Shown: positions 25,606-34,409 of the stretch, in pieces
How the letters are laid out: every line of letters begins with the position of its first letter
Numbering within the stretch: position 1 is the first letter of the stretch
Assembly (NCBI GenBank): GCA_028291365.1
Contig: JAQGIE010000269.1
Coordinates: 1-34,409 of the forward strand
Direction: 5' to 3'
DNA length: 34,409 nt
From: Rhodospirillales bacterium
Lineage (GTDB): Bacteria > Pseudomonadota > Alphaproteobacteria > BOG-932 > Roseiterribacteraceae
Program-made: the position numbers and the translations under genes
Notes under the pieces: generated by a model
Told to the model about the DNA's origin: nothing
The model's database searches: none
The model's input: only the letters and a program-made list of their open reading frames with translations

Positions 25606-26886
25606 ATGCTCCCGTTGCGGCACCGTTTGATCGTCTCCTTGGTCGTGACTGCGTGGCTCGCCGCGCTGCCGCTGCGCGCGCAGGCGCAAGCGGCCGACGA
25701 CGATTTTCGCAGCCGCCTGATGGCGCAGGGCGTCGAGCTGGGCGCGACCTACATCAACGAAGTGCTGGGCGTGGTCGATGGCGGGTACCATCGCGACGCG
25801 ATCTATGCGGGGCGGCTCGAGGCGACGCTCGATATCGATACGCAGACGCTGTTCGGCTGGGATGGCGGCCTGCTGCACGCGACCGGCTACCAGCTGCATG
25901 GGCGGGGCCTCAGCTATTGCTGCCTCAACAACTTGCTGCCGGTAAGCAATATCGAGGCGCGGCGCGCGACCCGCCTTTTCACCTTGTGGGCGCAGCAGAG
26001 TTTTGCCGGCGGCCAGGCGTCGCTGCGCGTCGGCCAGATCGCCGCCGATGACGAGTTCTTCACCAGCCGCATCGCCGTGCCGTTCATCAACGGCACGTTC
26101 GGCTGGCCCACCATCATGGTCGGCGCTACGCCGAGCGGCGGCGCCGCATTCCCGATCGCAGCCCCGGGCATGCGGTTGCGGGTCGCCGCCGACGCCAACC
26201 GCTCGATTCTCGCGGCCGTGTTCGCGGGCGATCCGGCCGGCAACTACAGCACGGTGGAGCCCGAGTTCCGCAATCGTGACGGCACCAAATTCAGCCTCAG
26301 CGGCGGCGTGCTGGCGATGATTGAAGGCCAGTACAACGTCACGCCGGACAGCGATCCGGGCCGACCGCCGGCGGCGTACAAACTCGGCCTGTGGGTGCAG
26401 ACCGGTGACCGCAAGCTCGACATGTTCGGCGACACCGGCAAGCGCGGCCCAAGCTGGGGCGCCTACGCGATCGCCGAGCGCAGGATCTGGCGCCCCAATG
26501 GCGCCGAGGGCGATACAGGGCTCAGCTTCTTCGCGCGCATCTCGGCGGGCGCGTCGGAACCGCAGCCCGTGCGCTTCTATGTCGATGCGGGCCTGTCGTA
26601 TCGCGGACCCTTCGATCGCGCCGAGGACATGCTCGGCCTCGCCTTCGCCTACAACAAACTCAGCGACACGTTGCAACGCGCCGACCGCGAGCTGGGCATT
26701 CCGGCGCGCGACGCCGAAGCGGTGATCGAGTTGACCTACCAGTTCGCCGTGGCGAGCTGGCTCATTGTGCAACCCGACCTGCAATATGTGATCCGGCCCG
26801 GCGGCGGCCTGCTCGACCCCAACATGCCGACGCGACGCATCGCCAACGCGACCGTCGCCGGCTTGCGGACGACGGTGCGCTTCTAA
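25606..26886 (+). CDS. OprB-like carbohydrate-selective porin
   Basis: A 426-residue outer-membrane protein starting at ATG 25606. The signal peptide is MLPLRHRLIVSLVVTAWLAALPLRAQAQA. The mature part has the OprB family course: RLEATLDIDTQTLFGWDGGLLHATGYQLHGRGLS, SFAGGQASLRVGQIAADDEFF, VAADANRSILAAVFAGDP, YKLGLWVQTGDR and the end VAGLRTTVRF with terminal Phe. These porins pass sugars; the substrate is unknown. A longer frame to 25402 would overlap cueR and is rejected. Its TAA stop (26884-26886) overlaps the TAG stop of the opposing gene by two bases. A copper link through the neighbouring cueR is only positional. Confidence 0.9.
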   Translation: MLPLRHRLIVSLVVTAWLAALPLRAQAQAADDDFRSRLMAQGVELGATYINEVLGVVDGGYHRDAIYAGRLEATLDIDTQTLFGWDGGLLHATGYQLHGRGLSYCCLNNLLPVSNIEARRATRLFTLWAQQSFAGGQASLRVGQIAADDEFFTSRIAVPFINGTFGWPTIMVGATPSGGAAFPIAAPGMRLRVAADANRSILAAVFAGDPAGNYSTVEPEFRNRDGTKFSLSGGVLAMIEGQYNVTPDSDPGRPPAAYKLGLWVQTGDRKLDMFGDTGKRGPSWGAYAIAERRIWRPNGAEGDTGLSFFARISAGASEPQPVRFYVDAGLSYRGPFDRAEDMLGLAFAYNKLSDTLQRADRELGIPARDAEAVIELTYQFAVASWLIVQPDLQYVIRPGGGLLDPNMPTRRIANATVAGLRTTVRF

Positions 26887-27365
26887 CCCGCCGTGCGCGG
26901 CGCGGCGTGCAGCAACGTCGTCGTCATGCCTTCGATCAGCGTGGTGAAATTCGGATCGTCAGCGGTTCCCGCCAGGCTCGCCTGGCCGAACACCGCATGC
27001 TGAAACTTCCCGTCGAGAAACAGTTTCGCTTCGGCACTGACCTGGCGATGGATGCCGAACGCACGCTCGACCGCCGAGCGCGCCGGGCCGATATAACGCA
27101 CCGCGCCGCCCGCATACGGGTTGGCGTGAAAGTGCCATTCGATGCGGTTGGGCGGCATTGCGCCTTGCGGCGCCGTCTCGAACGCCATGTCGCGCGGCGC
27201 CACATGCTCGACCCCCAGCAGGATGGCGCGCGGCAAGTCGTCGCCGCGCAAGCCCGGCACCCCGCCCTCGGCCACGACGATGTCGAACGACGTCGCGCGC
27301 GCCGCGACGGGCGCCAATGCCAGCGCTGCCGATAAAGCCGCCGGGAGCAGAAAATCGATCCGCAT
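26883..27365 (-). CDS. Exported protein of unknown function (160 aa)
   Basis: A 160-residue protein with a signal peptide (MRIDFLLPAALSAALALAPVAARAT, cleavage near residue 24). The mature part has short strands (IVVAEGGVPGLRGDDLPRAILLG, NRIEWHFHANPYAGGAVRYIG, KLFLDGKFQHAVFGQASL) and no cysteines. I do not recognise a family. The frame stays open upstream to 27863, but that extension is Arg/Pro-rich shadow sequence overlapping another gene, so the ATG at 27363-27365, right before a good signal peptide, is taken as the start. No Shine-Dalgarno is visible. It is convergent with the porin gene, sharing stop-codon bases. Confidence 0.75.
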   Translation of the reverse strand: MRIDFLLPAALSAALALAPVAARATSFDIVVAEGGVPGLRGDDLPRAILLGVEHVAPRDMAFETAPQGAMPPNRIEWHFHANPYAGGAVRYIGPARSAVERAFGIHRQVSAEAKLFLDGKFQHAVFGQASLAGTADDPNFTTLIEGMTTTLLHAAPRTAG

Positions 27366-27409
27366 GACAGACAGACTAGCGCGCTCCGGGCGCGTGGCCA
27401 GCGCCATGA

Positions 27410-27456
27410 CCCGATCAAGTGATCGGGCCCTGCGCCAGCTTTTTTTGATTTGGCGC
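27410..27456 (+). repeat. Two stacked hairpins with a T7 run
   Basis: CCCGATCA (27410-27417) pairs with TGATCGGG (27420-27427). Right after it GCGCCA (27432-27437) pairs with TGGCGC (27451-27456) around a loop containing seven T. It lies between two leftward genes; in the + direction the first hairpin plus T-run looks like a terminator, although no rightward gene ends there. Confidence 0.6.
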
Positions 27457-27498
27457 GTTTCCCCTCCGCGAACCGGCACCCGCTCGGCAGGAAAACGC
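27447..27498. repeat. REP-like repeat (copy 2)
   Basis: The left half (GATTTGGCGC.TTTCCC..CCGCGAACCG) closely matches 31080-31107. The right arm AGGAAAACGC (27489-27498) pairs with GCGTTTCC at 27455-27462. It starts inside the second hairpin and ends one base before the stop of the 96-residue gene. Confidence 0.65.
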
Positions 27499-27499
27499 A

Positions 27500-27790
27500 C
27501 TAGCGTGGCGCGAAGACCGGCTCGAATCCGCACGCTTCGACCTCGCAGGCGATCGCCTGCTGCAGGCTTGCGACCTGCGCGTCGTCGAGGGGCGAGCTGC
27601 GCGCCCCATCCCAGCGCGGATCGCCCGGGATCGAGACGATCAGCTTCCTGCCGCCGAAAGTCGGGTAGCAAAGCAGGGTCTTGCGGCGGCCCGCCGCCAT
27701 GCAGACGAGCTGGCTCGGCCGTTTCGCGCGCTGGAGCGCGATGGTGAAACCGGGCCGAACCGGTGCGGCGATCGGACCAACTGTCTGCAT
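27500..27790 (-). CDS. Small protein of unknown function (96 aa)
   Basis: A 96-residue soluble protein with no signal peptide. The central part (RRKTLLCYPTFGGRKLIVSIPGDPRWDGARSSPLDDAQVASLQQAIACEVEACGFEPVFAPR) has a plausible strand-turn-helix pattern and four Cys. I do not recognise a family. It diverges from the MarR-GNAT gene across 75 bp, and the perfect dyad at 27849-27865 lies in that gap, so the two may be co-regulated. The ATG has no strong ribosome-binding site, which leaves the start uncertain. Confidence 0.6.
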   Translation of the reverse strand: MQTVGPIAAPVRPGFTIALQRAKRPSQLVCMAAGRRKTLLCYPTFGGRKLIVSIPGDPRWDGARSSPLDDAQVASLQQAIACEVEACGFEPVFAPR

Positions 27791-27848
27791 GTCCGTCGCG
27801 AACGCCAGGGTCCGACTGTAGTTCCGGTCTGGACTCCGGCAAGCGATC

Positions 27849-27865
27849 GGTTGACGCTGTCAACC
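27849..27865. promoter_or_regulatory. Perfect dyad at the MarR-GNAT start, operator candidate
   Basis: GGTTGACGCTGTCAACC has perfect 7-bp arms and a 3-bp spacer and ends on the base before the ATG at 27866. MarR proteins usually bind such dyads and repress their own genes, so autoregulation is likely. The 96-residue gene diverges 58 bp away and may share it. Confidence 0.65.
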
Positions 27866-28804
27866 ATGGCTCGCACCAGGACCGCCCTCGCCGATCGCGA
27901 CGTCGCCGAACTTCGCCGCTTCAATCGCTGGTGGACGCGCCGCATCGGCGCGCTCGACGCCAAGCATCTCGGCACCGACTTTTCGTTAGCGGAGTCGCGG
28001 ATCCTGTATGAGCTCGCGCATCGCGAACGACCCAGCGCCAGCGAGCTGGCGAGCGCGCTCGACCTCGACGCCGGCTATCTCAGCCGCATCCTGCAGCGCT
28101 TCCGCAACGACGGGTTGCTCGACCGCGTCACGTCGGACGCGGATTTACGACGGCAGCACCTCGCGCTCACCGAACGCGGCCGCGCCGCGTTCGCACCGCT
28201 CGACCAGCGCGCGCGCGACGCGATGGCAAGCCTGCTGGCGCCGCTGGAGCAGGACGGGCGTGAACGGTTGCGCGCAGCGTTGCGCGATCTCGAACATCTG
28301 CTCGGCGAGCGCAAGCCGGAGGCCGCGCCGTACATGCTGCGCCCGCCCGCGCCGGGCGATCTCGGCTGGGTAGTGCAGCGGCACGGCGCGCTCTACGCCG
28401 CGGAATATGGCTGGGACGTGCGGTTCGAGGCGCTGGTGGCCGAGATCGTCGCGGGCTTCGGCACGCAGCATGATCCCGCGCGCGAGCGTTGCTGGATCGC
28501 CGAGCGCGACGGCGTGCCCGTCGGCAGCATCTTTCTGGTGCGCAAATCGACGACCATGGCGCAGCTTCGGCTGCTGCTCGTCGAACCAGGCGCGCGCGGC
28601 TCCGGCATCGGCGCGCGGCTGGTCGAGGAATGCGTGCGCTTCGCGCGGCAGGCCGGCTACAAGCGCATCCAGCTATGGACCAACGACGTGCTGAAATCGG
28701 CGCGGCGCATCTATGAAGACGCCGGTTTCAACCTCGTCGAATCGAAAGCGCATACCAGCTTCGGCAAGAAGCTCGTGGCGCAGACCTGGGAAATGAAACT
28801 CTAG
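27866..28804 (+). CDS. MarR-family regulator fused to a GNAT acetyltransferase
   Basis: A 312-residue bifunctional protein. Residues 10-150 form a MarR winged helix (FSLAESRILYEL, SASELASALDLDAGYLSRILQRFRNDGLL and the wing DLRRQHLALTERG). Residues 157-305 form a GNAT domain whose acetyl-CoA loop is RGSGIG at 244-249; YEDAGFN near 283 is the usual C-terminal motif. MarR-GNAT fusions are a known architecture, but the acetyl acceptor and ligand are unknown. The ATG directly abuts the 27849-27865 dyad, leaving no room for a Shine-Dalgarno, so the message may be leaderless. Its TAG stop overlaps the opposing TAG (28801-28803) within CTAG. Confidence 0.92.
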   Translation: MARTRTALADRDVAELRRFNRWWTRRIGALDAKHLGTDFSLAESRILYELAHRERPSASELASALDLDAGYLSRILQRFRNDGLLDRVTSDADLRRQHLALTERGRAAFAPLDQRARDAMASLLAPLEQDGRERLRAALRDLEHLLGERKPEAAPYMLRPPAPGDLGWVVQRHGALYAAEYGWDVRFEALVAEIVAGFGTQHDPARERCWIAERDGVPVGSIFLVRKSTTMAQLRLLLVEPGARGSGIGARLVEECVRFARQAGYKRIQLWTNDVLKSARRIYEDAGFNLVESKAHTSFGKKLVAQTWEMKL

Positions 28805-29142
28805 ATATCCGCGGTGCGCCGCTCCGACAGGCGAATCCAACCCGAGATCGTCTTGATCAGGGTCCAGACCCAGACGGCGGCGAGCAGCAGCAGCGAGAGC
28901 GGAATGCCGATCAGCGTGACCGCAAGCACGCCGGCGATGCAGCTCAGCACCAGACCCCAGAAGAAGATTCGGATCTGGTCGCGGAAATGGCTTTCAACGT
29001 AGGTGCCGCGCGCATCATTGAGCTTGAGGAAGGCGATCGCGGCGCCGACGATGCCGCTCAGTCCGCTGGTGATCAGCCACAGCGCGTAGCAGGCATAGAC
29101 GACCTGAGCCCAGGTACGCAGACGGTCTTCGGTGTCGTTCAT
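28801..29142 (-). CDS. DUF4870-like small membrane protein
   Basis: A 113-residue inner-membrane protein. Three hydrophobic helices (about 12-40, 58-80 and 82-98) flank a loop containing LKLNDARGTYVESHFRDQIRIFFW, the pattern of the DUF4870/Tic20-like group. The function is unknown. GGAGG lies 5 nt before the ATG. The palindrome GTGAGCGCTCAC is 72 bp upstream (29214-29225), in a position fit for an operator. It converges with the MarR-GNAT gene, the two stops sharing CTAG. Confidence 0.85.
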   Translation of the reverse strand: MNDTEDRLRTWAQVVYACYALWLITSGLSGIVGAAIAFLKLNDARGTYVESHFRDQIRIFFWGLVLSCIAGVLAVTLIGIPLSLLLLAAVWVWTLIKTISGWIRLSERRTADI

Positions 29143-29213
29143 GCGGCCTCCATTCGGCGCGATGCTACACGCCCCGAAAGAGAAAAAGAACGACGCGAAG
29201 TTTGGTTCTGTCA

Positions 29214-29225
29214 GTGAGCGCTCAC
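29214..29225. promoter_or_regulatory. Palindromic operator candidate (TetR-like)
   Basis: GTGAGCGCTCAC is a 12-bp perfect palindrome between the EamA gene end and the DUF4870-like gene. On the minus strand it overlaps a CTGACA that could be a -35 box. TGAGCGCTCA-type half sites are common TetR-family targets; no TetR gene is in the window. Confidence 0.5.
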
Positions 29226-29247
29226 CACCGGCGCAGGCGTTCGTGCA

Positions 29248-30150
29248 TCAGATCGAAGCCTTGCTTGCGGCCCTGCGGCCGAGCGCGCCCGACGCCAACG
29301 GAACGCCAAGGCTGATCAGGATCGTGCCGGCCCATTCGATCGGCGTCGGCACTTCGCCCAGGATCGGGATGGCCGCCAACAGCGTCAGCACCGGAACCAG
29401 CGATGCAAACGGCGCCAGACGCGCTGGCCCCAGCAGCGCCAGCGCGCGGTTCCAGCCGATCAGCGCCAGCAACGAAACGATCGCGCCTTGATAGACCGCC
29501 TGGAACAGCACCGACTGCAGCGACGCCTCGAACAAGGTCGGGTGCAGGAACAGCACATAGACCGGCAGGTAGAAGGCTGCCGACAACACCGAAACGATCG
29601 CGGTCGCATGCAGCGACGACAGGCCGGCGCGCCGGTTCACCAGCGAGTACATCGCGTACATCGCCGACGCCGACAGCAGCAGGATCTGGCCGAACAATTG
29701 GGACGAGGATTGGCCGATTCCTTCAACGCCGACGATCGCAGCGGCGCCGAGAAAGATCAGCGCCAGTCCGACGCCGTGCCAACGCGACGGGCGTTCGCCG
29801 AGAAACACGGCGCCGAGCAGCGTCACCCACAGCGGCAGCACGCCGGCAATCAGCGCGCCGCCTTGGCCCGCGGGCGCCAGGCTCAACCCGCCCGCTGCAA
29901 CCAGCACGTAGGGCGCGCCCGCGGTCGCCGCGAGCACCAGCACGGTGCCGAGTCCCAATCTTCGTACCGCCAAACCCTGGCGCAGCACGATCGGCAACAT
30001 GACCAGCGCCGCGACTGCGAACCGCACTGCGACGAGATCGAACACGCTCATCGATCGCGTCACGCCGAAGCGCGTCGCGATCTGCCAGCTCGCCCACAGA
30101 AAAATGGTGAAGACGGCCCAGGCGATTCCGAGCCAGAGCTGCTTCTTCAT
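29248..30150 (-). CDS. EamA-family (DMT) transporter, second of a tandem pair
   Basis: A 300-residue inner-membrane protein with about 10 helices and two EamA repeats. It begins MKKQLWLGIAWAVFTIFLWASWQIATRFG. Recognisable pieces are GGALIAGVLPLWVTLLGAVFLGERPSRWHGVGLALIFLGAAAIVG and LAPFASLVPVLTLLAAIPILGE. Such carriers export metabolites or amino acids; the substrate is unknown. The ATG overlaps the TGA of the upstream EamA gene as ATGA, so translation is coupled. The frame continues open upstream but only as shadow of the partner gene. It is close in sequence to that partner. Confidence 0.9.
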   Translation of the reverse strand: MKKQLWLGIAWAVFTIFLWASWQIATRFGVTRSMSVFDLVAVRFAVAALVMLPIVLRQGLAVRRLGLGTVLVLAATAGAPYVLVAAGGLSLAPAGQGGALIAGVLPLWVTLLGAVFLGERPSRWHGVGLALIFLGAAAIVGVEGIGQSSSQLFGQILLLSASAMYAMYSLVNRRAGLSSLHATAIVSVLSAAFYLPVYVLFLHPTLFEASLQSVLFQAVYQGAIVSLLALIGWNRALALLGPARLAPFASLVPVLTLLAAIPILGEVPTPIEWAGTILISLGVPLASGALGRRAASKASI

Positions 30151-31064
30151 GCGGGCCGGTCGAGTGCGCCGGTCGCCAGCGGCACGCCGCAGCTGATCAG
30201 CAACGTGCCGATCCATTCGGCCGGGGTTGGACTCTCGCCGAGCGCGGGAATTGCCGCGAGCAGCGCCAGCACCGGCGCCAGTGCCGCAAACGGCGAGGCG
30301 CGCGAGGGGCCGAGCAACTCGACCGCGCGATTCCAGGTCAGCATCGCCAGCACGCCGGCGAACGCACCTTGATAGAGGGCGTGGAAGAAGACGCCGTCGA
30401 TCGGCATCGCCGGCAGCGACGGATGCAGGAACAGCACGTAGATCGGCAGATAGAAGATCGCCGACAAGGACGAGACGATCGCAACCGCATGCATCGCCGT
30501 CAGGCCCGAACCGCGCAAAATCACCGTGTAGATGGCCCACATCAGCCCGGCTGCGATCAGCAGCGCCTGGCCCAGCAGACGTTCGCTGCTGCCTCCGAGA
30601 CTTTCAAAGCCGACGATCGCCAGCGCGCCCATGAAGATCATCGCCAGTCCGATCTGGCGCGGACGCGACGGGCGCTCGCCGAGAAACATGATGCCGAGCA
30701 GTGCCACCCATAGCGGCATCACACCCGGCGTCAGCGCACCGCCCTGCGCCGCCGGGGCGAGGCTGAGACCGCTGACGCAGACGAGCAGATAGGGCGCGCC
30801 CGCGCCCGCCACCAAGGCCAACACGCGCGCCGCGCCGAGACGCGCGAAACCGAAGCCATGCCGCAGCACGATCGGGAAGGTCAGGATGGCGGCGGTGCCG
30901 AAGCGCAGCGCCACCACGTCGGTCGGCTTCAGCGAATGCAGCACGCCAAGCCGCGTCACGATGAACCACGAGCCCCAGATCGAGACGGTAAACAAGGCCA
31001 GCGCGACGCCTGCCGCGACTCGTTTCCTGTCGGTCGTCGATCCTTCCCGCTGCATGCTGCTCAT
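30147..31064 (-). CDS. EamA-family (DMT) transporter, first of a tandem pair
   Basis: A 305-residue, 10-helix inner-membrane protein. It starts MSSMQREGSTTDRKRVAAGVALALFTVSIWGSWFIVTRLG; an ATG 9 bp downstream is an alternative. It aligns almost without gaps with its neighbour: for example GGALTPGVMPLWVALLGIMFLGERPSR here against GGALIAGVLPLWVTLLGAVFLGERPSR there, and LPIYVLFLHPSL against LPVYVLFLHPTL. The pair therefore arose by tandem duplication. Upstream lies a repeat and then the acnA terminator, so the pair probably has its own promoter. Confidence 0.9.
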   Translation of the reverse strand: MSSMQREGSTTDRKRVAAGVALALFTVSIWGSWFIVTRLGVLHSLKPTDVVALRFGTAAILTFPIVLRHGFGFARLGAARVLALVAGAGAPYLLVCVSGLSLAPAAQGGALTPGVMPLWVALLGIMFLGERPSRPRQIGLAMIFMGALAIVGFESLGGSSERLLGQALLIAAGLMWAIYTVILRGSGLTAMHAVAIVSSLSAIFYLPIYVLFLHPSLPAMPIDGVFFHALYQGAFAGVLAMLTWNRAVELLGPSRASPFAALAPVLALLAAIPALGESPTPAEWIGTLLISCGVPLATGALDRPA

Positions 31065-31079
31065 GCTTTCTAACTTTTA

Positions 31080-31139
31080 GATTTGGCGCTTTTCCCTCCG
31101 CGAACCGATACCGGGCAGGCCTTCGCGGGAACACGCGCC
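31080..31139. repeat. REP-like repeat, fullest copy (copy 3)
   Basis: The left arm (31085-31104, GGCGCTTTTCCCTCCGCGAA) and right arm (31122-31139, TTCGCGGGAACACGCGCC) pair with small gaps. The left half matches 27447-27475 and the right half matches 14475-14500. It lies directly upstream of the EamA pair. Another hairpin, GGCCGA/TCGGCC at 31141-31157, follows. Confidence 0.7.
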
Positions 31140-31166
31140 AGGCCGATCGATTCGGCCGCAAACGAA

Positions 31167-31196
31167 ACGAGGCGCCCCGTTGCCGGAGCGCCTCGT
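31167..31196 (-). terminator. Intrinsic terminator of acnA
   Basis: ACGAGGCGC (31167-31175) and GCGCCTCGT (31188-31196) form a perfect 9-bp stem with a 12-nt loop, 27 bp past the acnA stop. In the minus direction the tail reads TTCGTTTG, T-rich. Confidence 0.7.
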
Positions 31197-31223
31197 CCAG
31201 TGAGTCCGGTGCGGTCGCGACGC

Positions 31224-33929
<2,706 letters not shown>

Positions 33930-34083
33930 GGTGTCTCTCCATCGAACGAGCGGGCTAGCGGCAGGATAGCTAGCTGCTACAACCTATCGGCGGGGAGATC
34001 AAGTCGCGCTTCGCAGTTGCGGTAACGGCAGGGGGGATATGAAAAGGGTGGCTGGGCCGCCGCCCCTCTCTCGGACCGTTCCG

Positions 34084-34392
34084 TCACTGATCCTGCTGGA
34101 TGCCGAAGCGCGGGTCGATTTCGACCTCGACCGGCTTGCCGTCCTTGACGGCATGCGCCTTGAAACCGTGCTTCAGGACCTGAACGTCGGTGATCTGACT
34201 ATACCCGGCCTTCTCCAGCTGCTGCTGCGCGACGAGAGCGGGCTCCTTGAAATTGTCGCTGTTCTCGCCGTAGTCCGTGGAGGGTGAGAACGCCAGGGCA
34301 GCCGAGGAGACCCCGACGAAGAGGGTCGCCGCGAGGAGCGGCACGCTCAGGAGGGCGGCGCGGGTCGAGGGGATGCGCGAATTCACATGCAT
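34084..34392 (-). CDS. Small exported protein, PepSY-like (tentative)
   Basis: A 102-residue exported protein. The signal peptide runs to about residue 34 (STRAALLSVPLLAATLFVGVSSAALA). The mature part VAQQQLEKAGYSQITDVQVLKHGFKAHAVKDGKPVEVEIDPRFGI is a helix followed by three strands, the shape of a single PepSY-type module. That assignment is by pattern only. GGAG lies 7 nt before the ATG. It is 154 bp upstream of acnA on the same strand; that gap should hold the acnA promoter, but I see no clear box in it. Confidence 0.75.
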   Translation of the reverse strand: MHVNSRIPSTRAALLSVPLLAATLFVGVSSAALAFSPSTDYGENSDNFKEPALVAQQQLEKAGYSQITDVQVLKHGFKAHAVKDGKPVEVEIDPRFGIQQDQ

Positions 34393-34409
34393 GGGGAAAC
34401 TCCATCAGT

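Noticed and set aside
33940-33942. ATG as the acnA start
   Set aside because: It is out of frame with the aconitase; the TTG at 33927-33929 has a good ribosome-binding site and gives the family N-terminus.

Overview
The window (34,409 bp, GC-rich) looks like an ordinary chromosomal segment of an alphaproteobacterium. The best markers are an FzlA-type GST-fold protein (an alphaproteobacterial FtsZ partner), an AcnA-type aconitase, an NADPH-type glutamate synthase pair and an LpxR-like outer-membrane protein. I cannot fix the order from sequence alone. I see no rRNA or tRNA gene, CRISPR array, prophage or intact transposase.

Layout. 1-6105: the tail of a probable heparinase II/III-family protein, then purH, facing a leftward set: an orphan PAS/HAMP histidine kinase, a short RlpA-like double-psi barrel protein, a small unknown protein, uppP and a pentapeptide-repeat lipoprotein. 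6370-12870: gltD and gltB, separated by an oppositely oriented GxxExxY nuclease-fold gene with a CACAGAG palindromic repeat. 12946-14440: a DUF892 ferritin-like protein with an unusual poly-Glu plus Arg/Lys tail, diverging from fzlA. 14441-14900: a gene-free stretch made of repeats, including a MITE-like element. 14901-19125: a periplasmic SIMPL-like protein, DUF805 and DedA membrane proteins, a Cys-phosphatase, an LpxR-like protein and an orphan Hpt protein.

19309-24555: lepA followed by a small acidic protein, an AmpG-like permease, and a large divergent polytopic membrane protein. 24678-26886: a copper module (Cys-rich four-helix Csp protein plus CueR) followed by an OprB-like porin. 26883-29142: two small unknown proteins, a MarR-GNAT fusion with a perfect dyad at its start codon, and a DUF4870-like membrane protein. 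29248-31064: two tandem, translationally overlapping EamA transporter paralogues. 31224-34392: acnA and a small secreted protein.

Functional threads: nitrogen assimilation (gltBD), purine synthesis (purH), the TCA cycle (acnA), envelope and peptidoglycan lipid cycling (uppP, RlpA-like, ampG, DedA, LpxR-like, fzlA), copper handling (csp/cueR) and small-molecule export. No clearly new multi-gene system stands out. The less ordinary material is non-coding: three related extragenic palindromic repeats, two CACAGAG repeats (one beside a GxxExxY gene), a MITE-like inverted-repeat element, long hairpins near uppP, lepA and the Hpt gene, and two clean operator-like dyads.
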